A stretch of 64,000 bases of DNA, taken from NCBI RefSeq assembly GCF_002105755.1, contig NZ_CP020821.1, positions 248,001-312,000 of the forward strand, in the 5' to 3' direction. The stretch's first letter is position 1, and each line of letters begins with the position of its first letter. The notes beneath the pieces are model-generated. The model did no database searches, was not told the DNA's origin, and saw nothing but the letters and a program-made list of their open reading frames with translations. Both the position numbers and the translations under genes were made by a program. This DNA comes from Mycobacterium colombiense CECT 3035. Lineage in GTDB: Bacteria; Actinomycetota; Actinomycetes; Mycobacteriales; Mycobacteriaceae. Of the stretch, positions 8,012 to 16,564 are shown in pieces.

Positions 8012-9023
8012 GCCACCGTTGTCGATGAAACCGACCGGCTGGTTCCAGGTCGCCTGGTCCGACGAGATCGGCGTCGGCGACGTGCACAAGATGAAGTACT
8101 TCGACGAGGAGCTGGTCGCCTGGCGCGGCGAATCCGGCGAGCTCACGGTCATGAACGCCTACTGCGAACACCTGGGCGCGCACCTGGGGTACGGCGGCAA
8201 GGTCGTCGGCGAGGTGCTGCAGTGCCCGTTCCACGGGTGGCAGTGGAGCCGGGAAGGGCGCAACGTCTGCATCCCGTACCAGGATCGACCCAACCGCGGC
8301 CGCCGCATCCGCACCTACCCGGTGGTCGAGCGCAACGCGTCGGTGTACATCTGGCACGACCTGGACCGCCGCGAACCTTACTTCGACGCGCCGGACGTGT
8401 TCGCCGCGTTCGAGGACGGCAGCAGCGCCGACGACTACTACCCACAGCAGCGGCTGTACCGCGAAAGCCTGGAACTGCACCCGCAATACGTGCTGGAAAA
8501 CGGGGTGGACTTCGCGCACTTCAAGTTCGTGCACAACACCCCGATCGTGCCGGTGTTCACCCGCCACGACTTCGCCGAGCCGGTGTCCTACGTCGACTTC
8601 ACCATCACCTTCGAAGGCGACGACGGCCAAAAGATCGAGGACGTCAACAGCGGCGTGCAGGCGATCAACGGCGGTCTGGGCATCGCGGTGACCAAGAGCT
8701 GGGGCATGATCGACAACCGCACCATCTCGGCGATCACGCCGATCGACGAGTTCACCTCCGATGTCCGGTTCATGGTCTACATCGGCCGGACGCCGCACAG
8801 AGACCCCGTAGCGGGCCCGGAAAAAGCTCGAGCGAAGGCGGACGAATTCGGGCGCGAGGTCATCCGCCAGTTCGAGCAGGACATCGAGATCTGGCAGCAC
8901 CAGCGCTATTCGGATCCGCCGGCCCTGGCCCCCGACGAGTACGAAGGCTTCACCGCAATCCGCAAGTGGGCCAAGCAGTTCTATCCCGAGACGTACGCAT
9001 CGCAGGAAGGCTTAACGCAATGA
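8004..9023 (+). CDS. Rieske non-haem iron oxygenase, KshA-like
   Basis: A 339-residue oxygenase alpha subunit. The Rieske 2Fe-2S ligands are Cys54-x-His56 and Cys74-x2-His77. The mononuclear-iron site reads D169-x2-H172-x4-H177 inside VDFAHFKFVH. This is the architecture of 3-ketosteroid 9-alpha-hydroxylase oxygenase and related monooxygenases; the true substrate (steroid or other) is unknown. It needs an external reductase, and the 2Fe-2S reductase at 5676 is a candidate. Its stop overlaps the next ATG (ATGA), so translation is coupled. The ATG at 8004 has no well-placed Shine-Dalgarno (see the leader ORF). Confidence 0.83.
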   Translation: MAKPPLSMKPTGWFQVAWSDEIGVGDVHKMKYFDEELVAWRGESGELTVMNAYCEHLGAHLGYGGKVVGEVLQCPFHGWQWSREGRNVCIPYQDRPNRGRRIRTYPVVERNASVYIWHDLDRREPYFDAPDVFAAFEDGSSADDYYPQQRLYRESLELHPQYVLENGVDFAHFKFVHNTPIVPVFTRHDFAEPVSYVDFTITFEGDDGQKIEDVNSGVQAINGGLGIAVTKSWGMIDNRTISAITPIDEFTSDVRFMVYIGRTPHRDPVAGPEKARAKADEFGREVIRQFEQDIEIWQHQRYSDPPALAPDEYEGFTAIRKWAKQFYPETYASQEGLTQ

Positions 9024-10102
9024 GCGCAGCACCGGTTCGCGTCTTTCAGGTCGGAAGCGGGAACGTCGGCACCGAGATGATCAGGCGGATCGCCACCCAG
9101 CCCGACCTCGAACTCATTGGGGTGCACTGTTATTCGCCGGATAAGGTCGGCAAGGACACCGGGGAGTTCGCCGGGCTGGCGCCCAACGGGGTCGCGTTCA
9201 CCGGGACGATCGAGGAGATCATCGCCGCCAAGCCGGACGTGCTGACGTTCCACGGGGTGTTCCCCGACGAGGACCTGTACGTCAAAGTGCTCGAGGCGGG
9301 CATCAACATCGTCACCACCGCGGACTGGATCACCGGCTGGCACCGCGACAAGAACCACCCGCACCCGTCGGGCAAGCCGGTCAGCCGGCTGTTGGCCGAG
9401 GCGGCCGAGAAGGGCGGCGCGACGTTCTACGGCACCGGAATGAACCCGGGGCTCAACCAGATCCTGGGCGTGGTGTGCTCGGCCGACGTCGCCGACATCG
9501 AGAACGTCACCACCATCGAATCGGTCGACGTGTCGTGCCACCACTCCAAGGACACCTGGATCGAGGTGGGGTATGGACAGCCCGTCGACGACCCCGAAAT
9601 CCCCTCGAAGCTCGAGAAATACACCCGCGTCTTCGCCGACAGCGTGTACATGATGGCCGACTGCTTCGACCTGCGGCTCGACGAGGTCAAGTTCAGCTAC
9701 GAGCTGGGCGCGTGCACCAAGGATGTCGACCTGGGGTGGTACACCCTGCCCAAGGGTTCGCTGGGCGGTAACTACATCAAGTACCAGGGGATGGTCGACG
9801 GCGTGCCGCGGATCGAGACGCACCTGGAATGGCAGATGACCCCGCACACCGATCCCAGCTGGAACATCAAGGGCTGCTACATCACTCAGATCCAGGGCGA
9901 CCCCTGCATCTACAACAAGCACATGATCTTCCCCAAGCCCGGCGTGGACCTGTCCAACCCGGACAACTTCGCCTCGATCGGCATGACCGTCACCGGCATG
10001 CCCGCGCTCGCCTCGATCAGGTCGGTGGTCGCGGCGCCGCCCGGACTCATCACCAGCGCCGACCTACCCCTGCGTGGATTCGCCGGGCGGTTCAGGAAGT
10101 AG
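9020..10102 (+). CDS. DapB-like NAD(P)H-dependent dehydrogenase
   Basis: A 360-residue protein with a Rossmann motif GSGNVG (residues 12-17) in VRVFQVGSGNVGTEMIRR and a dihydrodipicolinate-reductase-like N-terminal half. The C-terminal half (for example SYELGACTKDVDLGWYTLP) is not that of true DapB, which is encoded at 12246. Related actinobacterial proteins are annotated as amine or 2,4-diaminopentanoate-type dehydrogenases, but activity is unproven. The four-base overlap with the Rieske gene suggests it oxidises or reduces the oxygenase product. The last 39 bp overlap the opposing HNH gene. Confidence 0.72.
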   Translation: MSAAPVRVFQVGSGNVGTEMIRRIATQPDLELIGVHCYSPDKVGKDTGEFAGLAPNGVAFTGTIEEIIAAKPDVLTFHGVFPDEDLYVKVLEAGINIVTTADWITGWHRDKNHPHPSGKPVSRLLAEAAEKGGATFYGTGMNPGLNQILGVVCSADVADIENVTTIESVDVSCHHSKDTWIEVGYGQPVDDPEIPSKLEKYTRVFADSVYMMADCFDLRLDEVKFSYELGACTKDVDLGWYTLPKGSLGGNYIKYQGMVDGVPRIETHLEWQMTPHTDPSWNIKGCYITQIQGDPCIYNKHMIFPKPGVDLSNPDNFASIGMTVTGMPALASIRSVVAAPPGLITSADLPLRGFAGRFRK

Positions 10103-11434
10103 CCTTTCGGGATGGTGAAAGTCGTTGCTCCGCACGCCGCGGTCTAGTTGAGGCGGCGGTATCCACTCCGTGTCGCCACGCCGTGTTTTTCTTGTCCGCC
10201 AACCCTTTTCGGTCAGCTTGTGGTGTGGCACGCAGGCGAATGTCAGGTTGCTCGCGTCCGTCGTGCCGCCGGCGGCCCACTCGTCGAGATGGTGCACCTC
10301 GCACCAGTAGCCGGGTGTGTCGCAGCCGGGGTGGGTGCAGCCTCGGTCGTGCGCGTACAACACGATGCGCTGATCCGGCGTGGCAATGCGCCGCGATCGG
10401 CCGAGATACAGCGGGCGGCTCGAGTGCTCGTCGAACACGGCGAGATAGTGGTAGGCGTGGCGGGACATTCGGATCACATCGCGCATCGGCAGCAGCGTTC
10501 CGCCACCGGTCACCGCGCGCCCGGTTGCCGACGTCAGTTCCTGCAGCGTCGTCGACACGATCACCGTCACCGGTAACCCGTTGTGCCGGCCCAGTTTCGG
10601 GTCGCCCAGCTGGCCGCGCACCAGCGCGTTGAGTGCGTCGTGCTGGCGCTGCGCGGGACTGCGCCTATCGCCGCGCGCCAGCTCGTCGTCGGGTTCGCCT
10701 GCAACACAGGGTGTTTGGTCGTCCGGATTGCACATCCCGGGGGCCGCGAACCGAGAAAGCCAGGCGTCGAGATTGGCGCGTAGCTCCGGCGAGGCGATCA
10801 GCTTCCCGACGCTCATGCCGTCGGGCCGTTGGCCGCACCAGGTGAAGCCGCGCCGGCGCGCTCGATCGACGTCGGAGAACTTTCCGTCCGGATTGATGCG
10901 CAGCGCGCATTGGTGCGCGAGCCTCTGCAGCTGATCCGGCCGCAGCGTCCGCGCCTGCCGGGCCAGGAACCGCTCGGCGTTTTCCACCGTGGCAGCCGGT
11001 ATGGACTCCGGAAGATCCCGGACAAAGGTCTGGATCACCCGCAGGTGCTGACCGTCGAGGATGCCGTCGCGCCACGCCACCGCGGTGGCGGGCAACTGCG
11101 GCCCCAGCTCCTGGCCGGTCAGGGTCAGCCGCCCGGACAACTCTTTGGCGTCACGAAGGCGGCGGCACGCCTCGGCATAGCTGATCCGCAGCCGGTCGGC
11201 GACGACTTTGTGCACCGGGCCGCCGATGTCGGCGGGCTCCTCGGCCGCCAAGCCGGCAATGACGTCATGGCTTACCGCGATCTGCCGCCGGCGCGAGGCC
11301 TCCATCCGTTCGAGCACGCGCAGCCGGACGGCCGGGCTCAGCGCACCGAAGTTCAGCGCCTGGATCGCCGCGTCGGCGGCGTCCTGCGCGGCCAGGGCGG
11401 CGGACACCTCGGCCGGAACCTCGATCGAATGCAT
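10064..11434 (-). CDS. 13E12-type DUF222/HNH endonuclease-domain protein
   Basis: A 456-residue protein with a long N-terminal DUF222 region (ISYAEACRRLRDAKEL is typical) and a C-terminal HNH nuclease module: CTHPGCDTPGYWCEVHHLDEWAAGG followed in the same segment by TDASNLTFACVPHH. The paired Cys and the HH...N...HH pattern make a zinc-supported HNH site. This matches the REP13E12 family, a multicopy group in mycobacteria. Biological role is unknown. No inverted repeats or target duplication were seen, so it is treated as a gene and not a mobile element. Its 3' end overlaps the convergent DapB-like gene by 39 bp. Confidence 0.8.
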   Translation of the reverse strand: MHSIEVPAEVSAALAAQDAADAAIQALNFGALSPAVRLRVLERMEASRRRQIAVSHDVIAGLAAEEPADIGGPVHKVVADRLRISYAEACRRLRDAKELSGRLTLTGQELGPQLPATAVAWRDGILDGQHLRVIQTFVRDLPESIPAATVENAERFLARQARTLRPDQLQRLAHQCALRINPDGKFSDVDRARRRGFTWCGQRPDGMSVGKLIASPELRANLDAWLSRFAAPGMCNPDDQTPCVAGEPDDELARGDRRSPAQRQHDALNALVRGQLGDPKLGRHNGLPVTVIVSTTLQELTSATGRAVTGGGTLLPMRDVIRMSRHAYHYLAVFDEHSSRPLYLGRSRRIATPDQRIVLYAHDRGCTHPGCDTPGYWCEVHHLDEWAAGGTTDASNLTFACVPHHKLTEKGWRTRKTRRGDTEWIPPPQLDRGVRSNDFHHPERLLPEPPGESTQG

Positions 11435-11615
11435 GTTCGAAGGCTATCGATTCGGGCCGGCCGGCCGCCACCGAAAAGGCGGCGCCTGTGGAGGGATGCC
11501 GAACTGTGGATCGTGCCGGGTGCACCCAAGCACCGCAACGGGGTTCACGTTTCGTCGGCCGGCCGGGCACCTTCAGCGCAGGCGTTTTTCGCGGCAGCGC
11601 CGCGGGTAACCACCC

Positions 11616-12158
11616 GTGGTGCGCGCGCGAGTTCTCAGTGCGGCAGCCGCGGTCACCGTGGTCGCTGCCGCATGCTCGTGCCCCACCGGTTCGGCCGACT
11701 CCACGCCGGAAAGTCCACCGTTCCCTACCGGTGAGATGGGCGTGCCCGCGCATGTGCGCGCGGCCGGCGGCGCGACCGCCGACATCACCGTCAACAGTGC
11801 GACGCGGCTACCGCCGGGGTGCGCCTCCCATTTCGCGAATCCGGCGTCTGACCCCGGATGCGACGTGGTGGAACTGACCATCACCGCGACGTCGCACCCG
11901 TTCTTCCATTTCAACCAGCGCTACATGTTCGCCGGGTACGGCGGCGGCAACGACGCACCCCAACCGGCAACGATGGCGGTCGATTACCAGCGACTCGACA
12001 AGATGCCCCCGCTGGAAACGGGCGGCCTGCACGACGGGCAGACTGCGCATGGATTCGTCGGCTTCGTTATGCCGGCGGGAGGCGACCTGTACCTCACGAT
12101 CAACGATCCCGACCAACCCGCTCCCTACACCGAAGCGGCCTGGCTCATTCACACCTGA
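11616..12158 (+). CDS. Probable secreted lipoprotein of unknown function
   Basis: A 180-residue protein with an export signal: charged VRARVL, a hydrophobic alanine/valine core, and a lipobox-like AAAC near residue 20, so the mature protein may be lipidated and held at the outer face of the membrane. Two more cysteines (PPGCASHF and DPGCDVVEL) could form a disulfide. No named domain is recognised. The start is a GTG at 11616; the second codon is also GTG. It stands alone between the divergent HNH gene and dapB. Confidence 0.65.
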   Translation: MVRARVLSAAAAVTVVAAACSCPTGSADSTPESPPFPTGEMGVPAHVRAAGGATADITVNSATRLPPGCASHFANPASDPGCDVVELTITATSHPFFHFNQRYMFAGYGGGNDAPQPATMAVDYQRLDKMPPLETGGLHDGQTAHGFVGFVMPAGGDLYLTINDPDQPAPYTEAAWLIHT

Positions 12159-12983
<825 letters not shown>

Positions 12984-12995
12984 CCTGAATCCGCC

Positions 12996-13463
12996 ATGAC
13001 CAAAGCGCTGCGCACCCAATTGCTCGTCGCCTTCATGTGCGTCGCGCTGCTGGTGTACTTCGTGCTGCTGGGGCGGGTGGCCGTCGCGATGATCGGCTCC
13101 GGCCGCGCCGCCGCCATCGGCCTCGGCTGCGCGGTGCTGATCCTGCCCGTCATCGGGCTGTGGGCGATGATCGCCACCCTGCGCGCCGGGTTGGCGCACC
13201 AGAAGCTGGCCGGGCTGATCGCGGCCGACGGAATGGAACTGGACACCAGCGCGCTGCCGCGCCGCCCGTCCGGCCGCATCCGGCGCGACGCGGCCGACGA
13301 ACTGTTCGCCACGGTGCGCGCCGAGGTCGAGGACCACCCGGACGATTGGCGGCGCTGGTACCGGCTGGCCCGCGCCTATGACTACGCCGGGGATCGCCGC
13401 CGCGCCCGCGAGGCCATGCGAACGGCCGTGGACTTACACCGCGACCTGCGGGACAACCCATGA
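12996..13463 (+). CDS. Two-TM membrane protein with C-terminal helical repeat
   Basis: A 155-residue protein, matching the small membrane protein Rv2772c downstream of dapB in M. tuberculosis. Two hydrophobic segments lie at about residues 6-27 and 31-55. The C-terminal soluble part (DWRRWYRLARAYDYAGDRRRAREAM) resembles a single TPR-like helical hairpin. Function is unknown. It lies 12 bp after dapB and its stop overlaps the next ATG by four bases, so the three genes form one operon. Confidence 0.72.
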   Translation: MTKALRTQLLVAFMCVALLVYFVLLGRVAVAMIGSGRAAAIGLGCAVLILPVIGLWAMIATLRAGLAHQKLAGLIAADGMELDTSALPRRPSGRIRRDAADELFATVRAEVEDHPDDWRRWYRLARAYDYAGDRRRAREAMRTAVDLHRDLRDNP

Positions 13464-13915
13464 GCAAGACGCTGCTGATCGTGCACCACACGCCGTCGCC
13501 GCACACACACGAGATGTTCGAGGCGGTGGTCTCCGGCGCCACCGACCCCGACATCGAGGGCGTGGAGGTGCTGCGCCGCCCGGCGCTGACGGTCTCACCG
13601 GCCGAGATGCTCGCCGCCGACGGTTACCTGCTGGGCACCCCGGCCAACCTCGGCTACATCTCGGGGGCCCTCAAGCACGCGTTCGACTGCGCCTACTACC
13701 AATTGCTCGACTCCACTCGCGGCCGGCCGTTCGGGCTGTACCTGCACGGCAACGAGGGCACCGAGGGCGCCGAGCGCGCCGTGGACAGCATCACCACCGG
13801 GCTGGGTTGGGCGAAAGTCGCAGAGACCGTGGTGGTTTCGGGCAAGCCGAGCAAGGACGACGTCGAGGCCTGCTGGAACCTCGGGGCGACGGTTGCCGCG
13901 CAGCTGATGGGGTGA
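13460..13915 (+). CDS. Flavodoxin-fold NAD(P)H-dependent oxidoreductase
   Basis: A 151-residue flavodoxin-like protein, syntenic with Rv2771c. LLIVHHTPSPHTHEMFEAV is the phosphate-binding first loop, and LLGTPANLGYISGALKHAFD the second FMN-contact loop. This supports FMN binding and reduction of an unknown acceptor. It is translationally coupled to the upstream membrane protein gene (ATGA overlap). It is followed by 240 bp without a recognisable gene before the convergent thioesterase. Confidence 0.75.
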   Translation: MSKTLLIVHHTPSPHTHEMFEAVVSGATDPDIEGVEVLRRPALTVSPAEMLAADGYLLGTPANLGYISGALKHAFDCAYYQLLDSTRGRPFGLYLHGNEGTEGAERAVDSITTGLGWAKVAETVVVSGKPSKDDVEACWNLGATVAAQLMG

Positions 13916-14158
13916 TGCCGGCGCTCTGGCCTCGACGGCCTAATCCGGCGACGGAGTATCCCGACGCCCCGGCGAGGACCGCAAACGTGATCAGCGTGGC
14001 GACCGTTGCGCGTCACGCATGCACGCCGATACGCGTCCCGCACAGCACGCCGAGCAGCGAAAGTCCCTCCGCCGCATCACCCCCGCGACGGCGACGAGCA
14101 CAGTCGCGGGTGAACCAGCCGGGTGGCCACGCCGACGCGGTGCGCGGTCCATGAGTAC

Positions 14159-14992
14159 CTAGGCGTAGGTCGGCTTGAAGGCGTCCGCGGGTTGGGCCAG
14201 GGCCAGCGCCGAGCTGGTGCCGAGCGGTCCGTGCCGGTCGAACAGCGTCGCGGCGCCGGTGGCGACACCGGCCGTGCCGTAGTGGCTCTGGGCGGCCAGG
14301 CCGAGGAATTCGCCGTCGGGCAGCCGGCTCGCGGTGACGGTGTAGTCGGCGTTGATGTAGCGCAATCCGCCGGTGCCCCAATGGGTGAGCGAGCTGGTGA
14401 TGTCGCCGACGAAGGCCAGGCGGGTGAACGGGGTGAGCGGGTGTCCGTGCACCATCGGGCGAAACAGCCGGGCCCAGGCGAACTTCTGGGAATGCGTCTG
14501 CTCCCATTCGCCTGCGGCGATTCCGGGGCTGCCTTCCAGCGTGGCGCCGTAGCCCCAGATGAGAAACGGCATCTCGTCGGGAAAGCCCTCCGAGGACGAC
14601 GGCAGGGGCGGCATCTGCGCCGGGGACGACCACACCTGCCCGTCGGGGTGATCACCGCGGCGCAGGAACAGCGCGCTGGCCCGCGCGACGACGGTGCCGT
14701 TCTGCACCAGGCTGCCGTCGACCAGCTTGATGCGCCGGCCCTCCCGCTGCACCGAGGTCCGGATCTGCACCGGCTCCATCAGGGCCGGGCGCAGCAGGTC
14801 AACGGTGAACCGGGCGGGCTGCAGGTCGGCGTCGATGCCGGACTGCTCTATGCCCCAACCCAACAGGCCGCCGACGATCTGGCCGCCCATGGCCGCGCCC
14901 CACGGGCCCTGCGTCATCTGACCCGGAACATAGGAGTCGCCGTCGACAGTGAAGAACGCCTCGGGCATGATGGCGGAATCCTCGATCGTCAC
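14159..14992 (-). CDS. Acyl-CoA thioesterase-like protein (double hotdog, TesB type)
   Basis: A 277-residue protein with the thioesterase-superfamily layout: an N-terminal hotdog (GPWGAAMGGQIVGGLLGWGIEQ) and a C-terminal hotdog containing INADYTVTASRLPDGEFLGL. The family hydrolyses acyl-CoA to free acid and CoA. GTG 14992 is chosen because a TATCGT box lies 7 nt upstream (leaderless); ATG 14968 is the alternative. It is divergent from the acyl-CoA ligase gene at 15032, and the two share a 12-bp palindrome, so they are probably co-regulated. The chain-length preference is not readable. Confidence 0.75.
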   Translation of the reverse strand: MTIEDSAIMPEAFFTVDGDSYVPGQMTQGPWGAAMGGQIVGGLLGWGIEQSGIDADLQPARFTVDLLRPALMEPVQIRTSVQREGRRIKLVDGSLVQNGTVVARASALFLRRGDHPDGQVWSSPAQMPPLPSSSEGFPDEMPFLIWGYGATLEGSPGIAAGEWEQTHSQKFAWARLFRPMVHGHPLTPFTRLAFVGDITSSLTHWGTGGLRYINADYTVTASRLPDGEFLGLAAQSHYGTAGVATGAATLFDRHGPLGTSSALALAQPADAFKPTYA

Positions 14993-14994
14993 CG

Positions 14995-15006
14995 CTATCA
15001 CGATAG
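14995..15006. promoter_or_regulatory. Palindrome over the thioesterase -10 element
   Basis: CTATC-AC-GATAG is a perfect 5+5 inverted repeat in the 39-bp divergent gap, overlapping the minus-strand -10 TATCGT (15000-15005). A bound repressor would block the thioesterase promoter and sit near the ligase promoter. Confidence 0.4.
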
Positions 15007-15031
15007 GGCAGCAGGATAGTAAGGACCGGGC

Positions 15032-16564
15032 ATGCCTCCAGTGATCGAAATTCCGCGCGGCGCCAACCCGTTCCCGCTGACCGGAGTCTCCCGTGGCGCC
15101 GACGGCATTCCGCGCTATGACGACCTGCCGGCCACCCTGCTGGACATGCTCGCCGAACAGGTCGACGCCCGTCCGGACGCCGAAGCCCTGGTGGAGCTGG
15201 GGGCGAACCGGCTGACGTACCGGCAGCTCTGGGACCGGGCGGCGCGCGTGGCCGGGGGGCTGCGCACCGGCGGCCTGCGGCCCGGTGACCGCGTCGCGGT
15301 GCGTTACCCCGCCGGGATCGACTGGGCGCTGGCGTTCTGGGGCACCGTGATGGCCGGTGGCGTTGTGGTGGCGGTCAATACGCGATCGGCGCAACCCGAG
15401 GTCGAGTTCGTGCTGTCGGACTCCGGTGCGGCCGTGGATCTGGCGCCCGGCGCCGCCCTGCCCGACGGGCGGCCGTACGTCACCGGGCAACTCGGGCGGT
15501 CCGACATCGCCGCCCTGTTCTACACCTCGGGTACCACCGGACACCCCAAGGGCGTGCCGACCACGCACGAGGCGTTCCTGACCAACACCGAGAACGCGAT
15601 CCGCTGCCTGCGGCAGCCGCGGGATCTCGGCGAGGCGATGCGCACGCTCATCTCGGTTCCGCTGTTCCACGTGACCGGTTGCAACACACAGCTGCTGGCA
15701 GCGGCCCGGCTGGGCGGAGCCTCGGTGATCATGCCCGCGCTCGACCTGGACGGCTTGCTCACCGCGCTGACCGCCGAGCGCGTGTCGGTGATGGTCACCG
15801 TCCCGGCGGTCTACTCGTTGTTGTTGCGGCACAGAGGCTTTGCGGCGCTCGACGTGTCCAACGTGCGATGGGTGGGTTACGGCGGGGCCCCGATCGCCCC
15901 GTCGCTGGTGCGCTCGGTGAAGGACGCTTTCGGCCACGCCACGGTGTTCAACGGCTATGGCATGACGGAGACGGCGTCGCTGATGACGGTGCTGCCCGAT
16001 GACGAGGCCGTCGAGCACGCCGACTCCGTCGGTTACGCCGTCCCGTCGGTGGACCTCGGCGTGATCCCGTTCGGGGACGACCCCGGCACGGGCGAGTTGG
16101 TGGCGCGGGGCGCCAATGTGACTGCCGGCTACTGGAATCGCCCGGAGGCCACCGCCACCACCTTCGCGGACGGCTGGCTGCACACCGGTGACGTGGTCCG
16201 CGTCGACGAGGCGGGCCGGGTGCACATCGTCGACCGGCTCAAGGACATCATCAACCGCGGCGGCGAGAACGTCTCCAGCGTCGAGGTGGAGGCGGTGCTG
16301 CTGGCGGCGCCCAACGTGGCCGACGCCTGCGTGCTCGGGGTTTCCGACGACGTCATGGGGGAGAAGGTGGGTGCGGTGTTGTTCGGCGGTGAGGACGAGA
16401 TCGACGTGCCCGCGGTGCTCGACCACTGCCGCGGCCAGCTCGCCGACTTCAAAGTGCCGCAATATGTCACGGTGGTTGACAGCGCGCTGCCGCGCAACGC
16501 CGGCGGCAAACTGCTCAAGGCCAGGCTGCGCGAGCAGGTCCGGTGGGGCGAGCCGCTGCGATGA
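15032..16564 (+). CDS. Acyl-CoA ligase (FadD-type, adenylate-forming)
   Basis: A 510-residue ATP-dependent acyl-CoA synthetase. The P-loop-like motif YTSGTTGHPKG is at residues 164-174, GYGMTE at 308-313, and the catalytic Lys493 in NAGGKLLK near the C terminus. It activates a carboxylic acid to acyl-AMP and then acyl-CoA. It overlaps the biotin carboxylase fusion (ATGA), so it probably supplies that enzyme's substrate. The specific acid cannot be inferred; branched or short-chain acids are possible given the carboxylase and dehydrogenases downstream. An AAGGA ribosome site precedes the ATG. Confidence 0.88.
   Translation: MPPVIEIPRGANPFPLTGVSRGADGIPRYDDLPATLLDMLAEQVDARPDAEALVELGANRLTYRQLWDRAARVAGGLRTGGLRPGDRVAVRYPAGIDWALAFWGTVMAGGVVVAVNTRSAQPEVEFVLSDSGAAVDLAPGAALPDGRPYVTGQLGRSDIAALFYTSGTTGHPKGVPTTHEAFLTNTENAIRCLRQPRDLGEAMRTLISVPLFHVTGCNTQLLAAARLGGASVIMPALDLDGLLTALTAERVSVMVTVPAVYSLLLRHRGFAALDVSNVRWVGYGGAPIAPSLVRSVKDAFGHATVFNGYGMTETASLMTVLPDDEAVEHADSVGYAVPSVDLGVIPFGDDPGTGELVARGANVTAGYWNRPEATATTFADGWLHTGDVVRVDEAGRVHIVDRLKDIINRGGENVSSVEVEAVLLAAPNVADACVLGVSDDVMGEKVGAVLFGGEDEIDVPAVLDHCRGQLADFKVPQYVTVVDSALPRNAGGKLLKARLREQVRWGEPLR

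Noticed and set aside
10064..11434. 13E12 gene as an insertion sequence
   Set aside because: No inverted repeats, target duplication or transposase motifs were found at its ends.
14001..14158. Hidden gene between the flavodoxin-like gene and the thioesterase
   Set aside because: Open frames here have no start signal or motif; nothing could be supported.
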